From assembly GCA_016802295.1 (NCBI GenBank), contig JAESIW010000200.1:754107-818106 (forward strand): a stretch of 64,000 bases of DNA, read 5' to 3'. Positions 11,812 to 22,900 of this stretch are shown here, in pieces. Position 1 is the stretch's first letter; each line of letters begins with the position of its first letter. The notes beneath the pieces were generated by a model, which was not told the DNA's origin, did not search any database, and worked only from the letters and a program-made list of their open reading frames with translations. Both the position numbers and the translations under genes were made by a program. The DNA comes from Brachionus rotundiformis (Eukaryota; Rotifera; Eurotatoria; Ploima; Brachionidae).

Positions 11812-12420
11812 CAAAAGTTTAGAAATTGTTTACAATTTAATATTTGAAATGACCCCTTTTGGCTTCGTTCTGTTCTTTGAACCAGTCGCTCACTTAATTA
11901 GCGGTATATGCTGAAACCCGATCTAGTCGAAAAATCCAAGAACTATTTGGTTCAAATAGGAGTTCAACAGATGGTAAAAGTTTGCTTTTCAAGGTGTTGG
12001 TGCAGACAAATTGATAAATTCGTCCTGTATAAATGTTGCATATGCCAGTGCCTTTGTAAGAAATGCATCCCGAGATATCGGCTGAGCTCCCACTGTTTTG
12101 TAACCCTGGTATTCAGAACTTCGGGTGAGACTTTTCATTCTTATTCCTTTTTCCTATTACTCTTGACTTACGATAAAGCCTCAAAATTGAACTCTTCTCT
12201 AAAAATAACCCTCGGCTAATCATTAACCGTCAAATTAAGTGTCTGTTAAGATCACTTAAATCTTTTTTAAAATCTATTTATTGGCATTACTTGGGTTCAG
12301 AAATTACCCTAGGAATGTCACTTTTGAAGTCTCGTTCTCTGGTTGATTTTACACTATCTTTGCCAAACAACTTATATTTTAAACCTGTCCACTTTAAAGC
12401 ATGCACTTTGAGCCCTAAAT
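11812..12420 (-). pseudogene. Second Tc1-like transposase relic
   Basis: The left edge carries the same CAAAAGTTTAGAAATTGTT motif that forms the inner repeat of the element at 1571-3103. The following bases match the reverse complement of its 3' coding end (TTAATATTTGAAATGACC). Reading the minus strand gives broken transposase with GCISYKGTG, LLFEPNSSWIF and VSDWFKEQN, the middle and late catalytic segments of Tc1 enzymes. The expected QQDGA block reads RLDRVSA here. It retains the central segment that is deleted in the first copy. Homology is certain over about 11812-12230; the upstream limit near 12420 is a guess. Confidence 0.75.
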
Positions 12421-12479
12421 CCTTGAATTTTTTTATTTAAAAAATACACAAACAAGATGTTATAATAATAAAAATAAAG

Positions 12480-12885
12480 CTACAGCAAGCGAGCTTGCGG
12501 AGATTTAGAAAGTCATCAATGGTAGCTAATCGCGCAAAAATCGTTCCACTTGTTAATGACTCTGTTAGTGAAGAAGTTAACTCGCTGCTGACATTTGGTC
12601 GTGACTTGGCCAGAAAGTCTTCTCCTGTGTCCCCTAATATTACCAGCTGGTCCTGCTTGCGAGAGAGAGCTGCAGTGTTCCATAGGTTTCATTCAGCGTA
12701 CAGCGTTGACTCCGTGGTAGAACTTGAACAGTTGGATCATATCTGCTCTCACTCGGCGCTCCTGAAGTGTCGCTAGTCTTAAGACAGCAAGGCGATCAGC
12801 ATAGCTCCAGTTCCTGTTTCTGCTCACTAGCTTAGTGGCCCTTCTTTGTACAGATTCGAGGAATTTAATGTCCTTTTTGCAATTA
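12480..12885 (-). pseudogene. LINE reverse transcriptase C-terminal fragment (CR1/Jockey-like)
   Basis: On the minus strand one frame reads KFLESVQRRATKLVSRNRNW, then DRLAVLRLATLQERRVRADM and IQLFKFYHG. This is the conserved thumb/C-terminal region of CR1/Jockey-type non-LTR retrotransposon RTs (consensus QRRATK ... L..LPTLE.RR.R.D.I..YK). It breaks down after about 12690. The GC content is higher than the surroundings, as expected for a fairly recent insertion. The upstream RT core is missing, which fits 5' truncation. Confidence 0.75.
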
Positions 12886-13082
12886 TGTGATTTAAAAAAC
12901 TAAATTTTATGAATAAACATATAATTTTATTAAAATAATTTCTTAAGATTCTAAATCTCTTCTGACCAATTTGGTGTTAACTAAAAGGCAATCTAATTTA
13001 AAATTTAATTTAACGAAACGAAGCATTTATTAAAATTATTATTTAATTATCTGATATAAAAAGATAAAATTTTGTTTTAAAT

Positions 13083-13694
13083 TTAAAGTTGAGTTGTATC
13101 CAAGTTAACACTTTCGTCAATTAATCTGCGTTGAGAGTTCCTCTTAAAAATCCTGAAAATGTTCTTCTGTGCTTTGGATGTTGGCACTGATTTATCACTT
13201 TGGTTATGCTCTTGGTTTTCGTCCAGCAATCGAATGCTAGTTGCCACAATTGACTGGTCGCCTTCTTGAATCGAATAATCTCCTCTACCTTTTTCGCGGT
13301 TGGTAGAAAATTTCTCATAAATAGACTCAGAGTCGGAAACCGAACGACAAACTAAACAAATACTCAAATAAATGATAAAAATTACCAAAAGTATCAGACA
13401 AAAAATTAAAATAGAATAAAAGTATTTTTTTAAAAGATCAATATAATTTCCTATTTGGTTGGCATGTATTTCTGGCTTTAAATCTACTGGTTGACTAGAT
13501 GTTTTTGTTATGTTACCAATTATAAAAAATTCCAAATCAACTATAATTTCGTCATCCAATATGGCACTGGTGTTTAGCGCATTGCCTACTGCAAAGCCTC
13601 CAAGAAGCACAAAAGTCAAAATCATGTTCACCTCAAAAGTGAATTTCTTTACAAAAAAGTTAATGGCAAACATTTTTGAGCCGTAAGAAGTCAA
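13083..13694 (-). CDS. Single-pass type I membrane protein, unknown
   Basis: An intronless frame of 203 residues; the listed start is near the first ATGs, and the internal Met at residue 8 (MFAINFF) or 24 (MILTFVLL) could also start it. Residues about 24-40 form a signal peptide (ILTFVLLGGFAVGNA). A short ectodomain follows, with NTS and NIT glycosylation sites, then one transmembrane helix (about 91-116, YSILIFCLILLVIFIIYLSI), then a cytoplasmic tail of roughly 85 residues rich in Ser, Arg and Asp/Glu. Nothing identifies a family. Composition and layout support a real small receptor-like or adaptor membrane protein. Its neighbour at 10138-10906 is on the same strand, but a relic-filled gap separates them. 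Confidence 0.6.
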   Translation of the reverse strand: MTSYGSKMFAINFFVKKFTFEVNMILTFVLLGGFAVGNALNTSAILDDEIIVDLEFFIIGNITKTSSQPVDLKPEIHANQIGNYIDLLKKYFYSILIFCLILLVIFIIYLSICLVCRSVSDSESIYEKFSTNREKGRGDYSIQEGDQSIVATSIRLLDENQEHNQSDKSVPTSKAQKNIFRIFKRNSQRRLIDESVNLDTTQL

Positions 13695-14790
13695 AGATAA
13701 AATTAATTGTTTTTTTTATATTTTTTCAAAAGATAAAATTTTAATAAATTTCACTTAATTAGAATTAGCATCTGTTTGACTTTGTGTAGCCAAATATTGA
13801 TAAAAGTACATTTCACAGTTTCGCGTCGGTGACACTATACTCTTTCATGATTTCGGACTGGTTTTAATTTTTGAACTTAAAAATTGATAAAATTGGATCT
13901 AGCCTGGCATGGTTCATTGTTTAATTAAAGCAATTGTTTTAAATTAATATAGAATTCCGTAGGCTTTTATAATTTAAAAAAATCTAAAACATTCAATTTG
14001 TTCAATTTGCCAGTGTTTATAAGCAATTAAAAATTAATGTAAAATTAGCTGATTAAATATTTTCGTTTTTAATAAAAATTGTCAATTAAGTTTAAACAAA
14101 ATAAATTAGGTAAAGATGTCTGGAATTTTTTATTAACCAATTTTGATATGGATAATGTGCTATTTACCATTTATAATTTAACATTAAAAAAGGAAAATTA
14201 TTATTTAAAAAACAAAATTACTGAAGTAAGGCAACAGATTAACCATATATTTATTTGTATATTGAAAAATAATACTTGAAAATTATAAGAAAAAATTACA
14301 AATGTGATTATTATGATGCAAGCATTTATTAATTATTGATTAGACAAGTTTTAAAAATTTTAAATCAGATCATCAAATTTAAATTAATTTTGTAAAATAG
14401 TAAAACTACAAATTGAATTTTGAAGCTGATAAAAAACCTTTTGACCATTCGACTGGCATAGCTTTTCCTATAGCCTTTCAATCAACATTTTCTTATATTT
14501 TGGTTGATGTTCTTATACGAAAAGTCTACAATAGCTTGTCTATAAAATTGTCTCTTCCATCTATTAGCATGTGTTATCATTGAGGACAAAAATGCCTGCA
14601 TGCGACCAGATGGATAATAATTTAATTGAAAATTGATAATTTTTCATCCTGGTGCCTTAGACTTTTTTTTAATTGTAACAACTTTTAAAAATACTTTTTT
14701 TATTTTTAGAGTTAAACTCCTAAAAAAATTAATCAAAAACAGGGTTTTTTTTCAAAATTTCCAGAAAAAAATTTTATTCAATTTTTGAAA
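13695..14790. other. Non-coding stretch
   Basis: AT-rich. The frame at 14079-14279 has low-complexity Asn/Lys composition. Part of its sequence (AAAACAAAATTACTGAA) recurs near 37608, so it may belong to a dispersed repeat. A minus-strand patch at about 14440-14580 reads coherently for some 45 codons but matches nothing I know. Confidence 0.35.
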
Positions 14791-14799
14791 TTTAATAAG

Positions 14800-14985
14800 T
14801 CTCAGTTAAGTTCATCATACTTCATAATATATTGAATTATATTTTTTAAAAGAACAGGAAGAAGCTTGATGTGTTCAGGTTTTCTAGTGTCCCATCCGAG
14901 TTCTCCTTTTTTCACACTATCTAAACCTGAATGAGAGCTAGCAATTAAAAAGTATCCATCACTTTTGGAAGATGATAATATCAAT
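14800..14985 (-). other. Open frame fragment, unassigned
   Basis: A minus-strand open frame of about 60 codons contains GLDSVKKGELGWDTRKPEHI and LLPVLLKNII. The mixed composition looks like formerly coding sequence rather than random AT-rich DNA. It may be part of the same decayed element as the TNP2-like fragment that follows, but on the opposite strand. No family is assigned. Confidence 0.25.
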
Positions 14986-15179
14986 TATTTAGAAAGAACA
15001 TGCACTAGTACTGAGATAGTGTGGACATTTTGCATTTCCAAAACCTTAATTTCAGTATTTTTGTTCTTAAATTGAATAAAAATAACCTAAAAATAGAGGC
15101 TCAATTAGAATCATTTTTTAATCCTTCTTTTTTTAAATAAAATCAATAGAAAAAATGCTTAAAAATCGTGGCCTAGGCT

Positions 15180-16062
15180 AGCTAATTTCAAGGACAAAAG
15201 ACTTGAAAATGGTTTTCAATTTTCATCTATTATCAAAACACCTGATAGATGATGTAAAATTCCATGGATCAATATTGAGCCATTCAATGTTTAGTGTTGA
15301 AAGTAGTCTGGGATATTTTCGAAAAAGCTTAAGTGGAACAAGAGGTCTTGACTCACAATTTATTAAGAGTAAATTTAAATCAAATTATTATTTTGATTAT
15401 AATTTATCTTAAAATTTTCTAGATGCAGGATTACATTTTGAGCTTCTTAGTCGTTTAGAAGATCTTGAACACGATAATGACAATTCAGAGTTATGCGATT
15501 TTGTTTTGGGTTTACACGAGAAAAGAAATATAAATAAAAAGAGTTTAACTTTTAGAGAATATTTCAAAAAGAAAATTAAATCGATTTGAGCTAGAACAAT
15601 TTGAGATTGAAAAATTTGATGATGATGTTTTTATTGGTTTAAGAATTTCGATAGAAAACTCATTTTTTCGTTCTATGAATTACAAAAAAGCTGGTGGAAA
15701 TACTTCAAATTCTATAAAGTACACGGTTTTTTGGTTTAGTTAATTATTTTATAGAAATTGAAAATTTTTTCTGTGTTCTTTTGTTTCATTTAAAAACGAA
15801 TAATACATGTGTTTTTGATGACATAAAGTAGATAATAGAGTTCCAGATAATCTTCAAACTTAAAAGCGAAACAATTTTTTTACCATTTTTTCTCGGTTTG
15901 TGAAAAAACAGACGATATATTGATAATTAATGCTGATGATATCATTTCAAAGTGTATTATTTATGGAGAAAGTGACAATGTTTTTTATTTGATTGAGATT
16001 CTAAATGAAGATGAACACGATAAAATATTTAAAGTCATGTTATTAAAAAACATATTTAAATA
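15180..16062 (+). pseudogene. TNP2/CACTA-like transposase C-terminal relic
   Basis: The plus strand reads FNFHLLSKHLIDDVKFHG followed by LSHSMFSVESSLGYFRKSL (15208-15330). This resembles the DUF4218-type segment of CACTA/EnSpm-like transposases found in invertebrates, in which a capital/conserved Leu-His stretch precedes a W-x-H-S-x-F-x-x-E block. A frameshift near 15412 is followed by more coding-like sequence (LDAGLHFELLSRLEDLE) and pieces of a C-terminal domain (YFIEIENFFCVLLFHL, about 15740-15790). Multiple stops make it non-functional. A related relic lies at 50121-51081 on the minus strand. Confidence 0.5.
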
Positions 16063-16074
16063 AAAATTCCATTA

Positions 16075-16500
16075 AAAATCTTATTTTCTTCTTATTTTAT
16101 TTTTTATTAAGACCTTTAAGATATTTTCATCTTATAACTTACCAGATCTTAATATTATCTAAATATCAAAAAATTATTTATGATTAGAAAATAAAAAATA
16201 TTCTTGAAAAATCTTGTCTTAAAATCACTTTGAAATACTTAAATAAGATCTTTCAAGAATTTATAAGAGCTTTTAGTCAAAGATTTTACAAAAATCAACT
16301 TAAGAATCTTAATTAAGATCAAGTTAGGATATTATAAGAAATTTTCCATCTAGATTCGTTAAAAACTTTCTTAAAAAATCTTATTAGATAAGAAAAACAA
16401 AGATAATATTTAGGAACGGTAAAATATCTTGAATGGATTTTTTGTCTTATTCAATCTTATAAGATCTAAAATAAGATTTCCGACCTGGGTACAATCAAAC
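16075..16500. repeat. Dispersed repeat rich in AAGATCTTAA-like words
   Basis: Within about 420 bp the words AAGATCTT, TCTTAAT, ATTAAGATC and TCTTATAAG recur more than a dozen times in both orientations, ending near ATAAGATTTCCGACCTGGGT. A similar region lies at 30370-30560. This may be a foldback or MITE-like repeat family; no clean terminal repeats were found. Confidence 0.4.
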
Positions 16501-17112
16501 GAACTCAAATGACAGTTTTTGATAACTCTGAAGGTAGCTTTTTTCTGGACTAGCCATGGAAAAGGCATACTTAATAACTTCTATTTAGTCAGAACTGCAA
16601 TTGACTTTTTGTAGTTAAAACTTGTAGGCTATCCATTAAAAAACTTGTAGGCATTCCAGCTCTTTTTAGAACTCTATTTGTGACCATATTTTACCAAAAT
16701 AATCTTTACTAAATGTCCAAGAAACATGCATGGTTCAACATGACTTTATAGATTCTTTAAATTTCCAATAGAATACAATTAAATTCACTTGTATATACTG
16801 TTGTTGAGTGTTTGGATTACTGGATAACTGCTGGCCAATGTGGTAATGATGTAAAATAGTTATAAAAATAAAAAGTTAAATTTTATACAAAAATCTTTAT
16901 TTTTTTCAATAAAAATTCTATTCTGACACTATTTATCTCGAATAAAATTGAATATAAGCCACAAAAAGGTAATGCCCTCTTAATTACTATCATTTTTATT
17001 TTTAATGATAAAAATTTAATATTTCAAAATCATTTCTGAATTATTTATGTTTAATTATAAAATATTTTTTTGTTTACAAAAAAGAAATTGTACAAATAGT
17101 TAAAAAAACATA
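16501..17112. other. Non-coding stretch
   Basis: No coding frame or RNA gene is supported. The last 100 bp is the likely 3' UTR of the survivin-like gene on the minus strand. Confidence 0.4.
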
Positions 17113-17641
17113 TCAATTTTCTTCGACCGTAACATTAATCATGTTATTTTCGTCTGTGGATAAAACTATCTGTTGATTGCCTGACAAATTTTGAATCTTT
17201 TCCAGCACTTGGTTGAACAGTCTTGTCTTTTGGTCATACGTTTTCTTATTTAACCTTAAAAATCTATACTTTTCTATCTCAAGAAATTCCCTCACTGTAA
17301 GTTCTTGGGAATAGGACTTTTTCAGCTTTAAATAAAGACAGTCCTGGCTTTGCTTTTCGTGCACCGACCACGGATCGTCGCTAGATTTAGACCAATTTTG
17401 AATTTCGATTCCGCATGCGAAGCATTTGACCAAATCAGTGCCACTCTCAAGCGAGTAAAAGCCAGCTTCGGCCATCTGTTCCGCAAAATTTAGATAAACA
17501 AATGATTAAAATAGACTTTTATTATTTAATAATATTTACGCGTTTGGCCGAGCACTTGGACCTCTGTTTGTCAAACACTGTTCCTTTAAAACTTTCCAGC
17601 CTGTTTGCCAAAAAGCTTTTTGAACTTAAACCTGATTCCAT
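17113..17641 (-). CDS. BIRC5: Survivin-like BIR-domain protein (BIRC5/deterin)
   Basis: Two exons, complement(17113..17475, 17540..17641), with a 64-nt GT-AG intron in phase 0, give a 154-residue protein (human survivin is 142). Exon 1 encodes the start of the BIR domain (RLESFKGTVFD). Exon 2 continues MAEAGFYSLESG, followed by the zinc ligands C52 and C55 (KCFACG), H73 and C80 in the order CX2C-X17-HX6C. The DDPWSVHEKQSQDC block is diagnostic. A basic helical C-terminus follows (ELTVREFLEIEKYR ... QVLEKIQNL), as in survivin, which uses it for borealin/INCENP binding. Survivins act in the chromosomal passenger complex at mitosis and in apoptosis control. The gene is divergent from mRpS12. The single BIR and short length exclude XIAP-like IAPs. 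Confidence 0.9.
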
Positions 17642-17835
17642 TTTAAACTAACAAAAAATTCAACTAGTCAAAATTTAAACTCCAAATTTAAAGAATCCTA
17701 ATCCTCACTCTAAACAAGCTTGAAAGTTAAGTTTTTTTTAAAAATTTATAAACATATACTCTTACACGTAAACATTAGAATATAATTTAAAATTAAATCC
17801 AAGAGTTTTGTTCTCATTATTCTTATTTTGTAACA
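17642..17835. promoter_or_regulatory. Divergent promoter region, survivin / mRpS12
   Basis: Only 194 bp separates the start codons of two oppositely oriented genes, so their promoters and 5' UTRs must share this interval. No TATA box was assigned with confidence. Confidence 0.6.
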
Positions 17836-18327
17836 ATGTCCTGGTTGGTAAACTCAGTCTTAAATTCAAGTAATAACAAAATTTACTTTATGGCAAATTT
17901 AATTATTCAAAGTGCTTTAGATTTGATAAAAAATGGTATTCACCTTACCAAACAGATGAACCCACTACTGACATCAATACGCAACGTTTCCCTGTGGGAA
18001 ATGCATGTCAGGCCAACTTTCATATTGCGCAAGGAGCACGAAGCGCTGTTCAAGAAGCCGCTTTTGGACGGAAAACCGCAAATGAAAGGCGTGGTATTAA
18101 AAACAGTGGTTCGCAAACCGAAAAAACCCAACTCTGGCAATCGAAAATGTGTTATAGTGAGATTATCGAATGGCAAAGAGCGAACGGCCTATATTCCCGG
18201 AGAAGGACATAATTTGCAGGAGCATAATTTGGTGCTAATCAGGGGAGGACGCACCAAAGACGTTCCAGGCCTTAAATTAAAGGTCGTTCGCGGTGCCTAC
18301 GACTGCTCACATGTTAAAAAAAAATAA
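17836..18327 (+). CDS. MRPS12: Mitochondrial ribosomal protein S12
   Basis: This 163-residue intronless frame carries the uS12 core. KKPLLDGKPQMKGVVLKT starts the conserved part, then RKPKKPNSGNRKCVIVRLSN, then AYIPGEGHNLQEHNLVLIRG and DVPGLKLKVVRGAYD. The PNSxNRK and GHNLQEH motifs form the decoding-centre loops that contact the A site and tRNA. The first 50 residues are not conserved and contain hydroxylated and basic residues suited to a mitochondrial targeting peptide. The ATG at 17836 is the first in frame; a second ATG at 17890 could also serve. The Met-Lys-Gly variant (rather than bacterial pattern) and the leader identify the mitochondrial form (Drosophila tko). It shares a divergent promoter with the survivin-like gene. 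Confidence 0.95.
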   Translation: MSWLVNSVLNSSNNKIYFMANLIIQSALDLIKNGIHLTKQMNPLLTSIRNVSLWEMHVRPTFILRKEHEALFKKPLLDGKPQMKGVVLKTVVRKPKKPNSGNRKCVIVRLSNGKERTAYIPGEGHNLQEHNLVLIRGGRTKDVPGLKLKVVRGAYDCSHVKKK

Positions 18328-18855
18328 AAATAAATCTAAATATTTACTAATTATAAAATTTTGCTTTTAATATTTTAAATTTGTTTATTTAATTAATTTT
18401 AATTTCGGTTTAATTACTGAATAATGAAAGTATAAAATTTAAATTTTTAGCTAATTAGTATTTTATTTAAAAAATCATAACACATTGATTAATTTTCCAT
18501 TTTTGATTATCTTTTATTTTGAAATTTATGTACTGGAAATAATTATTAATTTACCTGTTTTATTTTTAAGTTAATCTTGGGTCAGCTAGGGTGTTATAAT
18601 TAATTAAAAAGATAAAGTTAAGTAAAATATTTTTATTTTACTAATAGATAAACATTAATCCATAATTTTATTTAAAATAATTTTCCTACTATTTCAACAA
18701 GTATCTTTCAATTGAATAAGAATAATTTATGGATTAAAATTAGAACAAATCAGATAGAAAAAATTCTTAATTAAACTCCGATCTACATAAATAAAATTTC
18801 TATTAAAATTAAACTTAATTTTGTTTTTTATATATTGGTTTAGTATTTTTTAATA
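18328..18855. other. Intergenic AT-rich stretch
   Basis: Contains the 3' UTR of mRpS12 and the upstream region of YIF1. No other feature is seen. Confidence 0.5.
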
Positions 18856-19945
18856 ATGATTCTAAATAAAAACGTTCGTAAGAATGTGGCACCGCCAAAT
18901 TTCGACGGTCCCATAGCCAACAGCACAGCAGTTGGTCAGAGCATGAACATTACCCAGAACATAACCTATCTAAACGACACTGACCAATTTTTTAATGACC
19001 AATACAATTCAAATCCAAACAATGCTTACAAACAAAATATTCCAACAGGTAGCCCTATAAACAATAAACTAAAACCATTTTTCTAATTTTGAGCTATCAG
19101 ATGGCTACTACGACAATCAAGCAATGTACGACCATTCATTTCGAACAAGTCCAATAGGACAGCCTCAGACCAATGTTCCGCCACAATTCTACAATCCTGC
19201 TCAGACTTTTCTCAATGATCCAGTGGCTTCTATGGCAATGAAATACGGCTCCAATTTGGCCGATCATGGAAAAGAGTTTGTTCAACAAAATGTGGACAGA
19301 TGGTTCTCAATTTCCAAGTTAAAGTACTATTTTGCAGTTGACACAAATTATGTTGCCAAAAAATTGCTTATCATTCTATTTCCTTTCCTAAATCGAGACT
19401 GGTCAGTCAAGTACACTCAAGGCGAGTCGGCCTGTCCACCCAAATTGGATGTCAATGCACCAGACATGTACATACCAATCATGGCATTTGTAACTTATAT
19501 TCTTATGGTTGGAATAACTCTGGGATCTGAGGACAAATTTACGCCCGAGAAACTAGGCATCTATGCTAGCTCAGCTCTGGGCTGGTTCATCATTGAAGTG
19601 TTGGTGATTTTTTTGTCTCTTCAAATCTTAAGCATTAAATCAGCTCTATCAACATTCGACATAATGGCTTTTTGTGGTTACAAATACTTTGGTATGATTG
19701 TATGCTTGGTAGGACAACTAGTGGTGCCCAATGCCTACTATTTTGTCCTGTTGTACATGTCTGTTTCATTTACCTATTTTATGGTACGAAATTTAAAGCT
19801 CATGATTTTGGCGGGAAATTCAACTGGACAAGGCAACAATACTTATGACAGTCAACCATATGGTAGCAAGAGGCGCATCTATGTTCTTTTGTTTATTTCG
19901 TTGCTGCAGCCATTTTTTATGTGGTGGCTTACATACAAGTTTTGA
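18856..19945 (+). CDS. YIF1: YIF1 family ER-Golgi transport membrane protein
   Basis: Two exons, 18856..19048 and 19101..19945, with a 52-nt GT-AG intron in phase 1, give 345 residues. The N-terminal 100 residues are polar, Asn/Gln-rich and cytoplasmic. The conserved core starts with FLNDPVASMAMKYGSNLADHG, then KYYFAVDTNYVAKKLLIILF and LNRDWSVKY, all hallmarks of YIF1. About five hydrophobic helices follow from around residue 205 to the C-terminus (IPIMAFVTYILMVGITLG; GWFIIEVLVIFLSLQIL; FGMIVCLVGQLVVPNAYYFV; VSFTYFMVRNL; YVLLFISLLQPFFMWW). YIF1 pairs with YIP1 and acts with Rab GTPases in COPII vesicle traffic. The short intron was chosen because it makes one continuous frame (codon GAT across the junction). 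Confidence 0.92.
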
Positions 19946-22900
19946 AGATAGTGGTTTTTTTAAGCTGATTTAGATTGAACGCGTGAAGATGATTTTAAGA
20001 CAATTATCAGATAAAATTTAAAATTCGGACCATTTTTACCAAAAGATATAAATTTATATTTTTAAGTATTTTAGTTTTTTTTTTAATTTTTTTTTGAATA
20101 AATTTTAAAATAAATTTTATTCTGTTCAAAAAGTCATAAATCTACATTTTTGTTTTATCTATTCGTTAAAAAAATTTAAATTAGATTTAATTCAATTGAT
20201 TTTTTAACAAAAATAAAATAATTTTCTAGAAAAGTAAATATTGATATAAAAAAGTTTACTACTAATTTAGTATCTAATTACATTGGTAGACGCTTCATAT
20301 AACTCCTAGGCCTAACTTTATTAGACTCTAATGTCAGATTACGAAAATATAAATTTATTTGCCAGAGATTATGATATGTCTAAAAATTAGCTTTAATTAG
20401 AAATACTGTTGCAGTTTGTACTTTTTATCATTTATAGTTTTTCCATCAAACAAAATAATATATAGAGGCTAGATTTCAAAAATTTTATTTCTAATTTATT
20501 AATTTAATAATACAGTTGGTTTATTGTGTATGGAAAAAAGAATATTTGGTCAAATTTTTTTTTAAATTCTGGCTAATTAAAGGCTAAGGTATGTTTGTTT
20601 AAAAATTAATTCTTTTAAATGCTGCAAGAGTTTTAAAAATTTAATTTTATAAAAAATAAACTTGACACTCAAAACCCGGAGGGGTTTTTGGACCACTTAA
20701 GTTAACTTATCTTTTTAATTTTTAATTCATCAAAGGTATGTTTTGCAATAAAAATAAATTAATTTTAATATTTTTTGATTTTAATAATCAGATTGAAATA
20801 AAAAAAATACATTTATTTTACCAAATAAAAATAAGAGATATAGTATAAAAAACGAGGACCCATTTTAGAGTTTTCCTGTCCATGGTTTCTAATAAAATAT
20901 ACCATCCTTTAATTATTAATAGGAATAATAATTAAAATTGAACGAGGGCCAGCAAATTTGGCAAGTTAAGATTCAGCACGGCCACTGACGAGTTCAGCTG
21001 AGATGACATCAGAGCCAATAAATATAAAATGGTCATGGTTGATTGTAGATCGAATGATAGCTTTTTAGAAAATGCGCGGTACGGCATAAATACACTTGAC
21101 CAAAAAACACAAACACTAAAAATAGAATTAATAAATTTCCAAGGTATAGTAAGGGTTATATGGATAGATGAATCTTTTAATTATTTTTAATTTTTAAAAA
21201 ATTTTTTGTAAGTAATTTTTTGTAACACTGTTCTCCAGAATGGCACAGACAATTTGCCATTGTGAGGGTGTTAAAAAAAATAAAAATAATATTTGAAAAT
21301 AAACACACATACCGGTGCGAGTCACATATTATCAAAAAGCCACACTCGATATTTTTATTACCTTTAATATTATTTAAAAATCATAAAATTATAATAAATA
21401 AAATTTGGTCATATCTAAAAAATTTTAAAACTATTGTCGTAAAGGTAAAACATTTTAAAAGCTTGAATAAATTATTAAAAATAACAAAGAAAAAAATAGC
21501 TTCAGAGTTTAGATTTTTTATGAGTAAAAATTTTCTTAATAAAAAATTTAATTTTTATAAATATTATTAGGACTGAAAAAAAAGTATCGATTTTCGACCG
21601 GACCTACAAAAACAATTCTTCAATTTGCACAAGCTCATTTGTTTTTGTTCCACAGGGAGGCTAAAACTAGACCAGTCTTATCTTTGGTTGCGTGAGTTTT
21701 GGTTAATCAGAGCCGACATGGACTATTAGACTAATACGATTCAATTTAATGCAATATTATTTCAAATAAATTTTTTTCAACTAGGCTTCCACTCGGGTTT
21801 TCAGCATTCCATATAAATATTTATTTAGCTGAAATATTTAATTTATTCAATGTGGTTACTGATATTGAATTTTTGCTGATTAGTTTTAATACTAATGATT
21901 TGTAAGTTGTATTATTATTAGATGATAAAGGTCCAGCTAAAAGCTTGCTCAAAATTTTGATGAAATTTGAGCAACAAAGATCGGGTAGTTTATTTTTTTA
22001 GCACTAAGATTAGTAAAAACTCAGGTGGAACTCATTATCTAATAATAAAAATACTAATGGGAAAATACAATTTTTTAAAATTGAATCTAATATCAAGCTA
22101 GTTTTAATTGTCAAACAAGTAGTAAATTAAAGTGAGAATTTAAATTTAAAAAGTAAAAAAATAGATTAAACAAAGATTAGCTAATAAATTCTTAATTTCA
22201 GATAAATATTTTTGTTTTTATCTGAATTTTCAAAATTAGGATTAAAATTTGGTTTAGAAAGAATGGCGTGTTGAACGTCTTAAGCAAAAAGTTAATAAAT
22301 TATTCAGTTTTTGTGGCAATTTTCTTACAGACTTCTTGACCATAAAATTTTTTTCAGCATGTGAGAATCTTTTTTAGAAAAATTAGCTGATTATTTTGTA
22401 TAAAAATCTCATTTTTATTTTAGAATTTTATTTTTTTTAATATTTGGGTCATTAAAAATAAAAATCAACGAAAAAAGAAGAGATGGTGAAATAAAATAGG
22501 TAACTTGATAAAAAAGCTATTCTTTATTCACTTAACTATTGCAGAAATCAGGTTAGATTTCAGAGAGACATTATACTTCGATACCATTGGCGATTTTGGG
22601 TTTACCATACCCAAAAAAGTTTTAAGTTCTTGAAAAATATTATAATTAAAAGCTGGATAATTAAGTTTAAAGATTTTCTTGTTTTAGGTTTTCAGATAGA
22701 GAATTTTTTGAACTTATTCAAAAGTAATTTTTACCTATGCTAACAATAACCAATTTTAATTTTGTTTATGTCGACAAAATGCCTAATTGGACTAATTAAA
22801 TATTTAAAAATGCGAAAATTTATACCAAAAAGATTATCAAAGTATTCGTAGGTAAATTTTTTTGCCAATTTTTGGCCATAATTTCATAACTAAAAGCATA

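Noticed and set aside
21262..21570. 102-codon Lys/Asn/Phe-rich frame
   Set aside because: Composition is what AT-rich DNA gives by chance; no domain or conserved motif.
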